Source: Lunularia cruciata
Taxonomy: Eukaryota; Streptophyta; Marchantiopsida; Lunulariales; Lunulariaceae
Direction: 5' to 3'
Length of the DNA: 64,000 nucleotides
Assembly (NCBI GenBank): GCA_948567375.1
Contig: OX419759.1
Coordinates: 54,537,493 to 54,601,492 of the forward strand
Position numbers and translations under genes: made by a program. The notes under the pieces were generated by a model. The model did no database searches. It was not told where the DNA came from and saw only the letters and a list, made by a program, of their open reading frames with translations. Position 1 is the stretch's first letter; each line of letters opens with the position of its first letter. Of this stretch, positions 13,364 through 24,712 are shown one piece after another.

Positions 13364-14460
13364 AACTTGGGGCCGTAAGATTCAGTCAGATTAGGAGGGT
13401 TGTGGTAAGAATTGATTTTCGAAGCAGGATGTCAAATTGTACAATGTTAAAACCTCCCGGGTGCAGCACTTTTGAGTACACGCATCCGTTACAGACTTGC
13501 AGTCAGTTGCTGTCCGTTATCATTTGCAGGTGGGCAGGAAGATTCTCCACTCCCAGCTTTTGTCCAGTAGATAGAAACCGGGTACTGGGGAAAACCACAA
13601 CTGAGATCAATGTCTTGAAGCTCATCCAGGCGTTTGTTGCAAGGGGGTAGAGAGTCTGGGGGCTGGCAAACTGTAAATTGACTAGGTAGATCAGAACTAT
13701 AATAAGATTTGCTAATTGGCACTCCGAAGGACTATCTTCCTTTCAGAAGTGAGAATATTGACCACTCAACCCGTAGTTCGCGCTTAAGGATAAGAGTAAG
13801 GGCTATCATACCTATGGTCCAGTAGAAAGTAGGAACGCTGGTTTGCATGACTCATGTCATGTGTGCTCCGATGTTAAGTACTATTCTACGGACTGGAACA
13901 CACATTCTTTTCAGTCCAAATTTTTTTGAAGCATTTGAACAATAAAAGTTTGCGGTTTGAAAGGAGCCTGAACAAACTGTCAGGCCGAACCAGACGGGCA
14001 ACGATATTTTCCCACTGGGATTGTATTTGACCATCTTGTCTGTATTTGACCAACTTTCGGAGACTCCTGATAACCAGGAAGGGTGGGCTCTGAGAAACTG
14101 ATGGGATAGTTTGTTACTATATAGGATATAATCTACACTCGTTCTAAGCGAACAATATGTTGGGACATGGTTCTCCAGCTCCAGCTGCTTCAACCGACGA
14201 GAACACCAATGGACACATCATAATCGAAGGTTCTATACATTGGTTTGTCTAAATGCTTAAGAGATATGATAATCCAGTTCCAAACTCCGAAGAACCCGCA
14301 AAATGCTGTAATAGGTGATATGGACGACTGCTATATATCTTTCCCTACTGAAGTTCAGGATATTTCTCAGCTGTCCTAGTGCAATTGATCAAACAATTTC
14401 GAGAAACATCATGGATGTTGTAAGATGACACACCAATTGTGACAAGATTCGCAGACGAAT
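13364..14460 (+). other. 3' flank and probable 3' UTR of the GOLD gene
   Basis: No open frame of interest. An AATAAA hexamer at 13941-13946 could serve as a poly(A) signal about 580 nt after the stop codon. Plant poly(A) signals are loose, so this is only a suggestion. Confidence 0.35.
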
Positions 14461-14980
14461 TCCACAACTTAGCGAATTTGAACACTCTTTCATATCCACT
14501 ATCCAAACCGAGTTATATTCTCAAATACAAGAATCAAATGCTAGGTACAGTTTGTGACATTTGAGTCTGTTTGAACCAATTGTATTGCAAGCAAGTCGTT
14601 GAAAGTATGCAAAATGTTGAAGGTTCTTTTATTTCCACAACTTAGCGAGTTTGAGACACTCTTTCATATCCACTATCCAAACCGAGTTATATTCCCAAAT
14701 ACAAGAAACAAATGCTAGGTACAGTTTGTGACATTTGAGTCTGTTTGAACCAATTGTATTGCAAGTAAGTCGTTGAAAGTATGCAAAATGTTGAAGGTTC
14801 TTTTATTTCCACAACTTAGCGAGTTTGAGACACTCTTTCATATCCACTATCCAAACCGAGTTATATTCCCAAATACAAGAATCAAATGCTAGGTACAGTT
14901 TGTGACATTTGAGTCTGTTTGAACCACTTGTATTGCAAGTAAGTCGTTGAAAGTATGCAAAATGTTGAAGGTTCTTTTAT
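14461..14980 (+). repeat. Tandem repeat, three copies of about 174 bp
   Basis: Units start at 14461, 14634 and 14808, each with TCCACAACTTAGCGA. Each continues through TCATATCCACTATCCAAACC and CAAATGCTAGGTACAG to GTTGAAGGTTCTTTTATT. The copies differ by only a few bases, so the array is recent or homogenised. The unit holds no open frame. The length is in the nucleosome/satellite range, but three copies is too few to call it a satellite. Confidence 0.92.
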
Positions 14981-15949
14981 TCTATTTCTACAGTCAATGG
15001 TCTTTGGTCGTTAGTGACGAGTACCTCTCTATCAATATCACACGGGATTTTATAAGAAGGCATCTGATATGATTTAATTCTAGGGTACAATTACATGTTT
15101 GTAGACATTCTATCTGACTACCTTATCTTGATCCCAGCTAATTGTACTGAACAGCTGTAACCTGTAAATACGAAGAGAAATGTGGTGTTTCGACAGAAGA
15201 GAAAGACCATCTATGGAAGTTGGGAAAACGTTTATGGAGTGGGTTGAAACTATTTAAATCAAAAGTGTGTAGTGCGTAGCGGTTAAGTTCTGTTAATAAA
15301 TAGGAAGTCTATTTTAACGTCTCTGTCTGAACAATTGCGTTCAAATCTCGTTGGGAACATAACCATTTCCTTGTAATTGCTGAACAAAACAGTTTTACAG
15401 AACAAAAGTTAAAATAGTTGGTGTAGTACCTCACCCTTTTCTTGGTTTCTTGGAACTTCTCTTCTTTGGAGTTATTTGAACTTGATCTTAAAGGCTTTGA
15501 TTCATAACGGGGAATACATGCTACAAACTAGTGGGTTGAATTTTCAGTGAAAATATCTCCGTAGCAAATTATGAATTACTATCGACATTCTAGGAAATCA
15601 GAATTGAGGTTCATGCATGATCGACATAATGTGCACAAAACTAGGTTAATTTGGTCAAAGAACGCTTGGAGATAATAAGACCATAGACTCTTTTTCCCTT
15701 TCTGCCAGTTAAGACTGGTCGGTTGAAAGATATAGGGTACAATAAAATGCTTATCTTCACACCTGATTCCAACAATGAAGGTCAAAACTCCATTCAATTA
15801 CTTAAACCAGGATTGCCTGTCTCCTCTTAGCTACACATTCTATGTCTTGGATATGCAAACCCCAGTAACTGATTAAGCTTTCACAGAGCTCTGAGAAAGT
15901 AAACAACAAGCAAAAAGCAAAAGGAAAAGGTTCATAGAGTCATAGCATA
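14981..15949. other. Non-coding sequence, no gene recognised
   Basis: AT-rich, with only short frames such as the one at 15579-15797 (-), which shows no domain. Nothing else can be supported. Confidence 0.4.
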
Positions 15950-16274
15950 GAAAGAGACCGCGTAGGGTAGTAAGAAGGATGGGAAGACCCCATCAAAGCC
16001 AGTCCAGAGTCCAAATAATGCATTTCGTGATCATGATTGCTCACACACTCTAGCTGCTGATTCTGACACTAGACAGAGCAGAATAACACATAGAAGAAGA
16101 CGATCGCAGTAACCCCACACATCGACCTACCTACAAAGATGAATGTACTACGAATACAATAAAATAACAATAGTAGACGAAATGGCTTTCCAATATCCCT
16201 TCCTTCGAGTCACCTTTAACTTACGACAGTAAGTTTTCCCACATTGCTTCTCGACTAAACCGACCCTAAAGTTG

Positions 16275-16573
16275 GCAAATATGCAGTCAGTGAAGTCTAA
16301 CTCTAACTTCTCATCATCGTTCGAACGACTCGAACGAACTGTGGTCCGAGTTGGCATCCGTGGGTACTAGTTGGCATGGAGGGAGTTCGTGCTTGCAACG
16401 AATGCTTGCCAAATCCCTTGCCACATAGGACTGACCCCCTTGAAGCCTTTATGGGCTTCAAGGGGGTCGGTTTTGCCAACTTGGGGTTCTGCCACATCGA
16501 AGTGCCAAATATGCAGTCAGTGAAGTCTAACTCTACCTTCTCATCATCGTTCGAACGACTCGAACGAACTGTG
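16275..16573 (+). repeat. Direct repeat pair of about 70 bp, offset 230 bp
   Basis: CAAATATGCAGTCAGTGAAG through CATCGTTCGAACGACTCGAA and CGAACTGTG occurs at about 16276 and again at about 16506. There is one clear difference (TCTAACTTC versus TCTACCTTC). The TTCGAACGACTCGAACGAA tail is itself rich in inverted symmetry (TTCGAA). Confidence 0.9.
16433..16468. repeat. Perfect 15-bp-arm hairpin
   Basis: GACCCCCTTGAAGCC (16433-16447), a loop of six bases, then GGCTTCAAGGGGGTC (16454-16468). Perfect 15-bp arms are unlikely by chance. Located inside the putative foldback element. Confidence 0.9.
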
Positions 16574-16699
16574 AGCACCTTATCCTACCAACTCTTTCGA
16601 AAATTACATAGAAAGCATAATCCCCATCACAATGAGATGGGGTCTTCCCATCCTTCGGTTTTTCTACGCGGTCGCCTTCTTCTCATCACAATGAGATTG

Positions 16700-17879
16700 T
16701 TAATCCATATGTTGGTAACAAGCAAAGTCATCACATCACCGTAAAGTTAGTGGCAGTATTATTAGTAGTCCTCTTTACAATTGTGAATCTATCATGGGTG
16801 CATTATCACTAACATTCCCCTTAATCAGGTGTCGATTACAGTACACCACTGTGCTGTGCACTTTTTGCCTTCATGATTGAAGACCGTATCGCAGAGGCAC
16901 ATGCTGTAGAAATGCTCTAAGCATGTTTCCCGGAAATTCCAAAATGCTCTTCGCATGTCTCTCTTTTTAAAGAAACGCTTTTGGCGTACATCAGTGGAAT
17001 AGCACGAGGAGTTCTTTCCATGTGGAGGAAACGAGAATACAGTGGATGCAAATGTGAGAAGGCTACGAGAAAACTACTATGCCATCGGAGAAGAAACGGC
17101 GGTCGTGAAGGCGAATCGAAGAAACGGCCAGGTTGACGTTTGCGCACAAGGATGATTATGCCATCGGGTTTTACTGCATAATAAGTACAGTACGTTGCTG
17201 CGCTCCACGCCTATGATTATTCCACACTACTTGTGATTGAGGAGCCTCGAGAAACGTCGAAGAGGCGGCTCACAAGATAACCTGATGAATTACTGAGCGA
17301 AACAAGAAACAAGAAGGGAGATGACTTGCCAACGCGTAAGATTGATAGTCATGTCAGAAAGATGCCAATTAACATATATTCACTCGTGTGGAAATCATTG
17401 AAATCATCCACATCGTGGATCTTCTTGAGTTGGAGCGTGGCGAAAACATACCTACAGTATGCACGTAAGTTTGTGAAGATCTTGCACATGAGAATATTCT
17501 CGTCAACTAACTTCGACCGTATGCACTGTTTAACATGCTGGTACACGTTATATGAGCTGTTCATGAGATCTCTCTTTCTACTGATTTACGAAACGAGTAC
17601 TACAGATCTTGACGGGAACGACTTCATCAGCTCTGAAATCGCGATCGCGAGTCTCAGCACCGAAAAAATCTCTCTTGATTCGGTGGTTACTCGTAGCAGC
17701 AACAGTTGCACCACAGCAACAGTAATATACAAAATGACACCGAAAAACCGATGTGGTGCGCTTGCGTAGTAGATTGTGAATGTGACCACCTGTATGATAA
17801 ATCGTTTTAAGCAGTGCCGCCATCAGCTTGTGCACTAGATAGTGAATTCCGTATGGTGACTGAAAATCCCGTATCAGCG
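16700..17879. other. Non-coding sequence, no gene recognised
   Basis: An open frame at 17326-17769 (+) of 147 codons shows no recognisable domain and overlaps antisense frames of similar length. I do not call it a gene. Confidence 0.35.
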
Positions 17880-18225
17880 ATATTGACGTGACATATAATC
17901 CAGTCTACAAATGGTGGGTCTAACAACTATGTAGTTGGACGGGAATTGACTTATCCTCTTTTCACATAGACGCGGGATATCCCATCTACAAATTGGTGTG
18001 AACAACAACCATGTACGTTGAGGGAAATTAAGTTATCCTATCGTGACATGGACGCGAGATGTAATCCAATCTAACAATTGGTGGGAACAATAACGATGAA
18101 AGTTGAAGGAAATTAAGATTTGTTATGTGTGATACTGACGGGAATATGTCCACGTTGGTGGGAGCAATAATGATGTAGGTCGAGGAAATTTAAGCTACCT
18201 TATTAAAACATAGTCGTGAGATGTT
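17880..18225 (+). repeat. Degenerate tandem repeat, period about 80 bp, four copies
   Basis: The anchor GGGAATTGACTTATCC (about 17940) recurs as GGGAAATTAAGTTATCC (about 18022), AAGGAAATTAAGATTTGTT (about 18105) and GAGGAAATTTAAGCTACC (about 18181). Each is preceded by an AACAA(C/T)AA(C/T)-ATG-like stretch and followed by ACATAGACGCGGGAT or its relatives. Heavy divergence points to an old array. Confidence 0.65.
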
Positions 18226-18229
18226 CTGC

Positions 18230-20525
18230 AGAGTAAGTGTACCGCAGTTTGGTGAGATGTTCGCGATGTCTTGAACCTGCAGTGACGCCAATCCTTTGAT
18301 AGCATAATTGGTAGACAACAACGTTCGAAGTCGTAGTTGCTGAGAACCAAGGAATCCTCTTACATACATGGCTCAGAAACGCAGACGGACGCCAGTTCTC
18401 GCCGCGCAGCGTCACCAGCTCCGTTGCCGTCAGGTCAGAACCTTGCGCCGTGACTGGATGACTCGATTCAGAGTGTACGGTTGATAACGTTCCAGTTCAC
18501 CTGGGCTGGCTGGTCCGACTTCGCGACGCAACCAGGTATAGAGGTCGTGTAGAGTGTCGTGGGAAAGGGACGGAACACTTCTGCATTTATCAGCCCTGCG
18601 TTTATCAGCCACGCGGGGCCACGGTGAAATCCTCGCAGAGGTAGGCGGAGGTGAGCGGCAACAGTATCCACTGTAGCAGTAGTATTCGAGCAGCCAACCG
18701 TATCATGCGGGAGTGATATGCCCCATTTTCGCCTATCAAGTGGAGTCGCAACAAACAAGTCACGGGGATCTATTTCTACAGTATTAGAAGAAATCAACTT
18801 TTCATTCCAAACCTCGGTTCCATGCACTCATTCTCCAGAACGTCCTTCAAGGACGACTGTCCTGTGAAGGATCTACTTCTGGTGATGAAGAGGCGGATCT
18901 ACCGGTACAGACTTTTTCTTCCGAACCGGAGATGAAGTCATTGATAACTTTCCCTGTATGTACGTATTGGTGCCTGGCAAATTATGATACAGTACTGGCT
19001 TGTCTGACTATCCTCTTGTAGTTGCAGTCTACCTCATCAATGCGTTATTTCTGGGGCACGGACAGTTAAAACTGGTACTGATTCTTAATCAGTTTTCGTC
19101 ACGACACGAATCGGTTTGCCAGAGCGGGGTGCGGCGGGGTGAGGTGGTTCTTTATTCTCCTACATCCTGATGTGTTCTGTTCGCACCCCGAATACACGAG
19201 CGTCAAATGTGCACCAACTCCTTTGGATTCCTGATCCAATAAAATTCATCACTGCTGTAGAACATCATGTATTCCGGACACTGAGCAGAGATCTAACGTG
19301 AAATCTCCCTAGGTTCAGGTCCCTGCCAAATTGCTAATTCAGGACGTGACTGCAATAAGAGGCAGAATACGCTGACTCTTAAAGTTTAGGGCAGTCGAGC
19401 CATTTTGTCTGAAAACGTATAATGTACTGGACAGCGCTGTCAACAAGATCTCCATCCAGGTACAGTACTCTTGTGTTGCTTTGGTTGTCAGTTCAGGTTG
19501 TCATCCACTGCTGTCGGACTGTGTTCCCATCGTATACTAGGATGGACTCCGATGGAGCTCCATTGGCCTCAAGTACGAAGGAAGCCGTCTCATGCTATCG
19601 TCCGATGCTACTTTAATGGTTCAGTGAGAAGCACTTTCAACTTATGGGAGTCTAACAATGTACAATATGCACAATTAAAACAAGGCAAGGATGTCGGCTT
19701 ATGTCCCAGACAGAGGCATCAGAGGTATTGTATGTGGTAAACATGGAGTGTACTCTGCTGTTCTACTACTCAAATTTGTCTATAATCTGTTACGAAATAC
19801 TTTGAAGATGGACATTATCGTCCATTGACTTTGGTAGACGGACTATCTTGCTAAAGAACGACCGATTGTTTCGGATGTGGTAGCAGGTCGATGGTCAGAG
19901 AGGCGTTCGGATCTACTCCTAACCAGCAAGAATCTTCGAAGTAGACTCCAACGTTTGAATGTGCCTTCAGCGATGTACTGCGGTTGGGGAAATTGCGGAG
20001 CGCGATAGAACCAAGTTGTACTGTCTGATGAGGGCATCAGAGAGAGTCCCGGCGGAGAAGATGCGTGCAAATGTCCGGGTGGTTAACAGCGCCCACGCAG
20101 GTTTTGACTGGTTCGCTCTATGTGCGGTATGCTAGATTCAAGTACGAGTGATCCGGAAATAATAGCATACAGGCCTCTCGGAAGGGAAAAGGAGTTGCAA
20201 TTATCAAATTGCGCGCACCATGTCCTACCGTTGGGAATTCAGTAAGTGCTTTACAGAATGTTGGGCTCTTCCATCGATGAATTTCGCATTAAAATTGCGG
20301 CCTCACTACAAGTTGCTGTTGCATTTGCTAAGTAACAACGGCAAAGATTAATAGTGAGGCGGTTCTGTCCCCTGTTCCAGAAACTGGAGCTGGTCGGCTC
20401 TTGGACGGAGAATGAGACACGAGCACCTGAAGTGGAAACGATCCCTTTAGAGGAAAGCGGGGTTGTCGTTGAAGGGGCTCACTCACTCCAAGCTCTAGAA
20501 CCACTCGCCTCCCCGGGTTCTTGAC
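18230..20525. other. Upstream of the F-box gene; no gene recognised
   Basis: An antisense frame at 18468-18827 (119 codons) and short frames near 19470 and 19843 have no recognisable motif. The final 150 bases are probably 5' UTR and promoter of the F-box gene. No TATA box is obvious. Confidence 0.35.
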
Positions 20526-22387
20526 ATGGCGAAGTCTAAGAAGGCAAGACGGAGTAACTGGCGAGATAAAGCGCCTTACATCTCAGTGAGAAGAACAGGG
20601 GGATCAAATGCCACGCATGTGCATGGAGATTCTTGTCATCCTCCCACTTCGGAGGTGAAGTTTCTCACGCGGGAAGTAATTCCAATGTGAGTGGCATATA
20701 GACATACCAAGTTTCGAGCTCCTATAGACATAAGGTTCACCTTTGTCAATTTTCAGACTTTGAATATTCGTACGCGATGGCTGTCAAAAGGGACGAAAGT
20801 GATCCAAACTAGCGAACACTGTCGAATTCTAGAGTTGTCCTTGGTATGTTCTTTTCTCTGTCCCCCGGACAGAAATATCTCGTCTGATATGAATTATCTG
20901 GGACATTTTCTTTTGAAGCTCTTGATTGATCATGAAGCGTCTGGATTCTGTAATTAGGACATTAAGTTGGCAGTTTAAATGACAAGGTTCTTCTACTTTG
21001 GAAAGCTTTTACCCTCAATTCCGCATTGATTGATAAAGTATGAGCTCGTTGAATTTTTTGTTTTCCCCGTAATTCGTTCGTCGAAATTTGACCGCTGACA
21101 CATTATGCTTCAACCTTTGCATTGCTTTTCAGGGAACCAAAATTGGAGTCCGATATTTGGAGTCGAGGTCTGCCAGATGATGTGTACTGTACTATTCTGG
21201 CAAAACTGCCGTTGAGCAGTTTTTCTCGTCTTAGGACAGTGTGTAAGAGTTGGAACGCCATGCCCAAGGATAAGAACTTCCTGGAGGCTTGCTCACGTGG
21301 TCGCCCCCAGGATCCTTCCTTGGTTCTCAAAAGCAATGACAACGATGTTTACTGGAACTACGAACCTATGACTGATAGTTGGAAGCCTATGCCATATCGG
21401 TTCTTCCACCCCAAGGATTACGGCGTGAGGTCTTCTGCGAAAGAGGGAATCGTGAGCTATTCTGCGAAAGGAATAGTGTTGCTTCTGCGAGGCGTTCGCC
21501 TTTTCCTGCTGAATCCTCTCAACAGATCGCTCAAGCTACTGCCGCCTATGCGCGACATGACACGCGATGAAACCGACTACCCAACAACAACCATCGATCT
21601 ACACGTCATTGGTATGTTCGTGAACGATGGAGCTAAGGAGTTCAATATTTTGGTAATGAACAAAAGGACCAATGCTGACGAAGACTTAGACTTTGAGTAT
21701 GATGACATTGAGCCTTTCGTATCGCAAGTTTTCAATTCTCGAGCCAGTTGTTGGAATCTGGTCAAGGACTTCTATCCTCTTATGATGCTAGACAGTGTCT
21801 CAATCGCGAGCGCGTCCATGGATGAGAAGAAGCTCTGGTGTATGCTGTCTACCCCTAAGAGCAAGAACCGATTGAATGATCTCACTTTGTACAGTGTAGA
21901 ACCAAATGCGCCATCGAGATGGGCAGACGATTGCCCTCAATTGCCTCGTGAAAATTTGCGACTAGTGGCACCATATCTCTTCACTTACAGGGGAAAGCTA
22001 ATGCTGGTGGCTGCGCTGCCAACCATTGAAAGTCAGAACCAGAAGTTCCCTACCTGGAACAATGTGATAATCTGGGAGTTAGATGATTGTCGAGCAACAA
22101 CTGAAGGTCGCTGGACTAAACTTTTCGAGATCGATCCGCAGGAAAGTAACAATCACATCTGGAACACTTCTTCTAAGAGCTTCTTCTTTCAATATGAAGG
22201 AGAATGCATTTACTTTGGCTCCAAAAGCGGAAGCACCTTGGGGATGATCAATTTAAGGTCTCAAACTTGGAGACTGCTTCCAACGTTTCCTGGATTCATA
22301 GATTTTTGGGTTAGATTTGGTCAGAATGTGGACCAATTGTGCTATGAGACTTTCCTGTATGAACCAAGATTCGACTTGGTTGTTTAG
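20526..22387 (+). CDS. F-box protein with probable kelch/beta-propeller C-terminus, 2 exons, about 471 aa
   Basis: Exon 1 is 20526-20686 and exon 2 is 21133-22387. The donor AT|GTGAGT and acceptor TTGCTTTTCAG|G give 1416 nt ending in TAG. Residues 1-15 are basic (MAKSKKARRSNWRDK), possibly a nuclear signal. The F-box is at about 66-106 (GLPDDVYCTILAKLPLSSF, then RLRTVCKSWN). It should bind SKP1 and place the protein in an SCF ubiquitin ligase as the substrate receptor. The remaining 360 residues resemble the loosely repeated kelch/galactose-oxidase-like propellers of plant F-box proteins (VLLLRGVRLFLLNPLNRSLK; CWNLVKDF; GKLMLVAALP; WKPMP). The substrate cannot be inferred. The intron splits Met54 (AT|G), so a shorter form could start there after splicing. 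If exon 1 is wrong, the exon 2 frame still stands alone. Confidence 0.85.
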
Positions 22388-23195
22388 TGTTTGCGGTCAA
22401 AGCTGCAGTAACCCTAAATTGTGTTATTAGAATTTAGTTAGAATTTAGGGATCATTTAAGAGTTAACTGTAGTAATGAATAATACTTCGTAATCCTGAGT
22501 ATATCGTTTGTTCCCGTTAATATTTATAGAATTTTTATTTAAAAAATAATTAAATTATAGTTTTCTAATCATTAAAACTTATTTATTTATATATTTAATT
22601 GTTACGAACATGCAAATAAAATAATGATAAACTTTATAATTTATAATTGAAACACGGAATTCACCTCGTGACCAGTACGACTAGACAACCCATTGAGTAT
22701 TCAAATTGAACGTTAATTAAAATTCAAAGTACAACAAATTATGGAAATATTCAAGAGAATTTGAGAAACTTTGAGAAACAGATAGGCACACTTTCTATAT
22801 GGGCTTTTCAATGCCAAGATTTAGTATTCCTTCTAGAGGATCAAACTCGTGTAACAAGTACAGAGTATAAACCAAAATTTGTTAAAGTTGAAGAACCCAA
22901 AATTCATCCTTTATATTAAGAATATGGACTGTGCAACGGTATCATTTTACGAACAAAATATTCCTTATGCTACAGTACTCCTTAAAACAAGTTGTTGATC
23001 TTGGATTTGAATTGAGTGTTGATGAAAGAAGAACACACCTAGTTGAGTTGGAATATACAGTTAGTCATTAGGTTTGGCAGAGACGCATACAATCACTACG
23101 TGGAGTACCATGCTAGGGCTCTAAAAGGGATATGGGTTGATGGGAGCAGAAGCCGTCTCTAGTGCGGGTGATCCATAACTCATTAAACACATATC
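22388..23195. other. AT-rich 3' flank of the F-box gene
   Basis: Probable 3' UTR followed by AT-rich sequence (runs of TTTATTTA and AAATAATT). No coding potential is seen. Confidence 0.4.
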
Positions 23196-23277
23196 AATGC
23201 GAGAATAGTGATAAACTTTAAAAGTAGAGTGTATCGAATGCGAGAATAGTGATAAACTTTAAAAGTAGAGTGTATCG
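23196..23277 (+). repeat. Exact tandem duplication, 2 x 41 bp
   Basis: The unit AATGCGAGAATAGTGATAAA... ending in GTGTATCG occurs at 23196-23236 and again at 23237-23277 without a difference. It is a very recent duplication beside a copy of the dispersed repeat. Confidence 0.95.
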
Positions 23278-23343
23278 AATGTAACTTGAAGTGAAACAAA
23301 GGCATAATGAGATAGAGATGTATACGAGGACATATAGAGAAAT

Positions 23344-23440
23344 GAAAGGGCGACAGCGTAGAGAACACGAGGGATGGGAAGACCCCGTCAAGCGGTATAA
23401 GGGCGAGACAAAAAAAGAAGCAAAATGGGGCTAAGCCTTG
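23344..23440 (+). repeat. Dispersed repeat 'GACCGCGTAG', copy 5 (best preserved)
   Basis: GAAAGGGCGACAGCGTAGAG, ACACGAGGGATGGGAAGACC, CCGTCAAGCGGTATAAGGGC, GAGACAAAAAAAGAAGC and AAAATGGGGCTAAGCC occur in that order. This copy links the 5' block of the copies at 6250 and 15950 to the 3' block of the copy at 3423, which defines the family. It has no open frame. Confidence 0.65.
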
Positions 23441-24025
23441 AGAAATGAAGATAGAAATCGGTTGGTTTGAAGGCGAGGTAAAATCAATAATGTATATAAG
23501 ATAATAAATATTATCAAATAAAAATAAATTTAAATTTAAATTGAAAATAATTTAATATCTGGATATGTATTTTCATTATTTATTATCTAGTAATATATTA
23601 AATTATATTAAATATTACACCTTAACACCTTAAAAGAACTTGAGAAAAATAAAAATGATTGATTTAGATTATAATCTAAATATTATATAATAAAATTATA
23701 TATTAGTTTAGATGGATTATATTTAGAAAAATTGGAAATTGGAAATTTTATAGTAAAATCAAAATCATTAAGTATTTTGATTCTTCATCATATTGTGTTG
23801 GTGAGAAAACCTATATACCTTGATAGATTATGCCCAAGAACTTGATGAAGAGAGACAAGGTTTTGGACCAAGTTCAATTTTTGCAAGACAAAGAATGCTC
23901 AAGGTGCTACTTTCTTAATGGAAGAAAGCATTCCACTCTTGCCAAATAAAATCTAAAATAAAGAACAAGGGAATGTTAATCCTAACCTCCGTGGTGAAGA
24001 TAAATTATTTATCAATAGTGAATTG
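23441..24025. other. AT-rich sequence left of the nested transposon block
   Basis: Very AT-rich (TTAAATATTA-type runs) to about 23780, then mixed sequence of unknown origin up to the LTR of element H. No gene is seen. Confidence 0.4.
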
Positions 24026-24712
24026 TGAGCAGGCTTGTCTCTCACTCAAGATGAACCTATGATGGTTATCTAGGTAAAACATCATGGACTAAGAAAACAA
24101 AGTATAAAACAACATGACACTCCTCCAAGGCTAAAACACTAATGCACTTCAAGACTCAAACTATTGATCATTAGATAATCCAATAAGAGAGATAGTTGCA
24201 AATGAAAAGATAATAAACACAACTCATCCCAAGCTTATATAATTATGAAATACTTACTCACATAAGTTACTAATTACTAGAGTAAATCAATTTACTAGGC
24301 AAAAAGTCATCTAACATCTAAGGGAATTTTTAAACTCAAAAGAATAATCCCAAACGCATATGGTCTTATCTTGATTCAGCAATTAAATCAAAGATTCCTT
24401 CACATAGATTATCCTTGGACTATAGCAAAATATACACCAAGAAAGTTGTGGACCCGAGAGTTCTCAATTGTTTTCCCAAAGCCAAATATCTAAAAATAAT
24501 ACAAAGTCAATACACAGGAATCCAAAATAATAATGTCCACTCTTTTAAAATCTTGTAAAATAGATTCACCTTTATCTTAGGTATGACTAACTCTAGCTAA
24601 TATGATTAATTTAGAATTTTGGTTAAACTCCATATAAATAATATATTTCAACTACTTGCAATACCAAATTTAATATCTTATAAAATGATACATAGACCAA
24701 TAGGTGTTAGAT
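24026..24712 (-). repeat. LTR of the G/H gypsy family (3' LTR of element H)
   Basis: This is the reverse complement of the LTR at 58827-59491. TGTGAGC...CTCTCACTCAAGATGAACCT here matches the inverted AGGTTCATCTTGAGTGAGAG near that LTR's end. The far edge AATAGGTGTTA matches inverted TGTAACATCC. It is followed by TTTACCC, the complement of the polypurine tract GGGTAAA seen beside the 58827 LTR. Together these identify a 3' LTR of a minus-strand element. Confidence 0.75.

Larger units (their letters stand above)
15950..16685. mobile_element. Putative foldback/MITE-like element flanked by inverted copies of the dispersed repeat
   Basis: The left end (15950-16002, +) carries GAGACCGCGTAG, then AAGGATGGGAAGACCCCATC. 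The right end (16634-16685, -) carries the same blocks inverted: GATGGGGTCTTCCCATCCTT, then CTACGCGGTCGCC. Between them lie a direct repeat of about 70 bp (16275-16343 and 16505-16573, offset 230) and a 15-bp-arm hairpin (16433-16468). Non-coding, terminally inverted and about 0.74 kb, it fits a foldback or MITE-type element. Two independent insertions of a short repeat would give the same picture. A target duplication was not found. Confidence 0.45.

Noticed and set aside
16376-16744. 122-codon + strand open frame
   Set aside because: Lies across the hairpin and direct repeats of the foldback element. The translation mirrors repeat structure.
18468-18827. 119-codon minus-strand open frame
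   Set aside because: No recognisable motif, overlaps another frame of similar length, no splice or promoter support.
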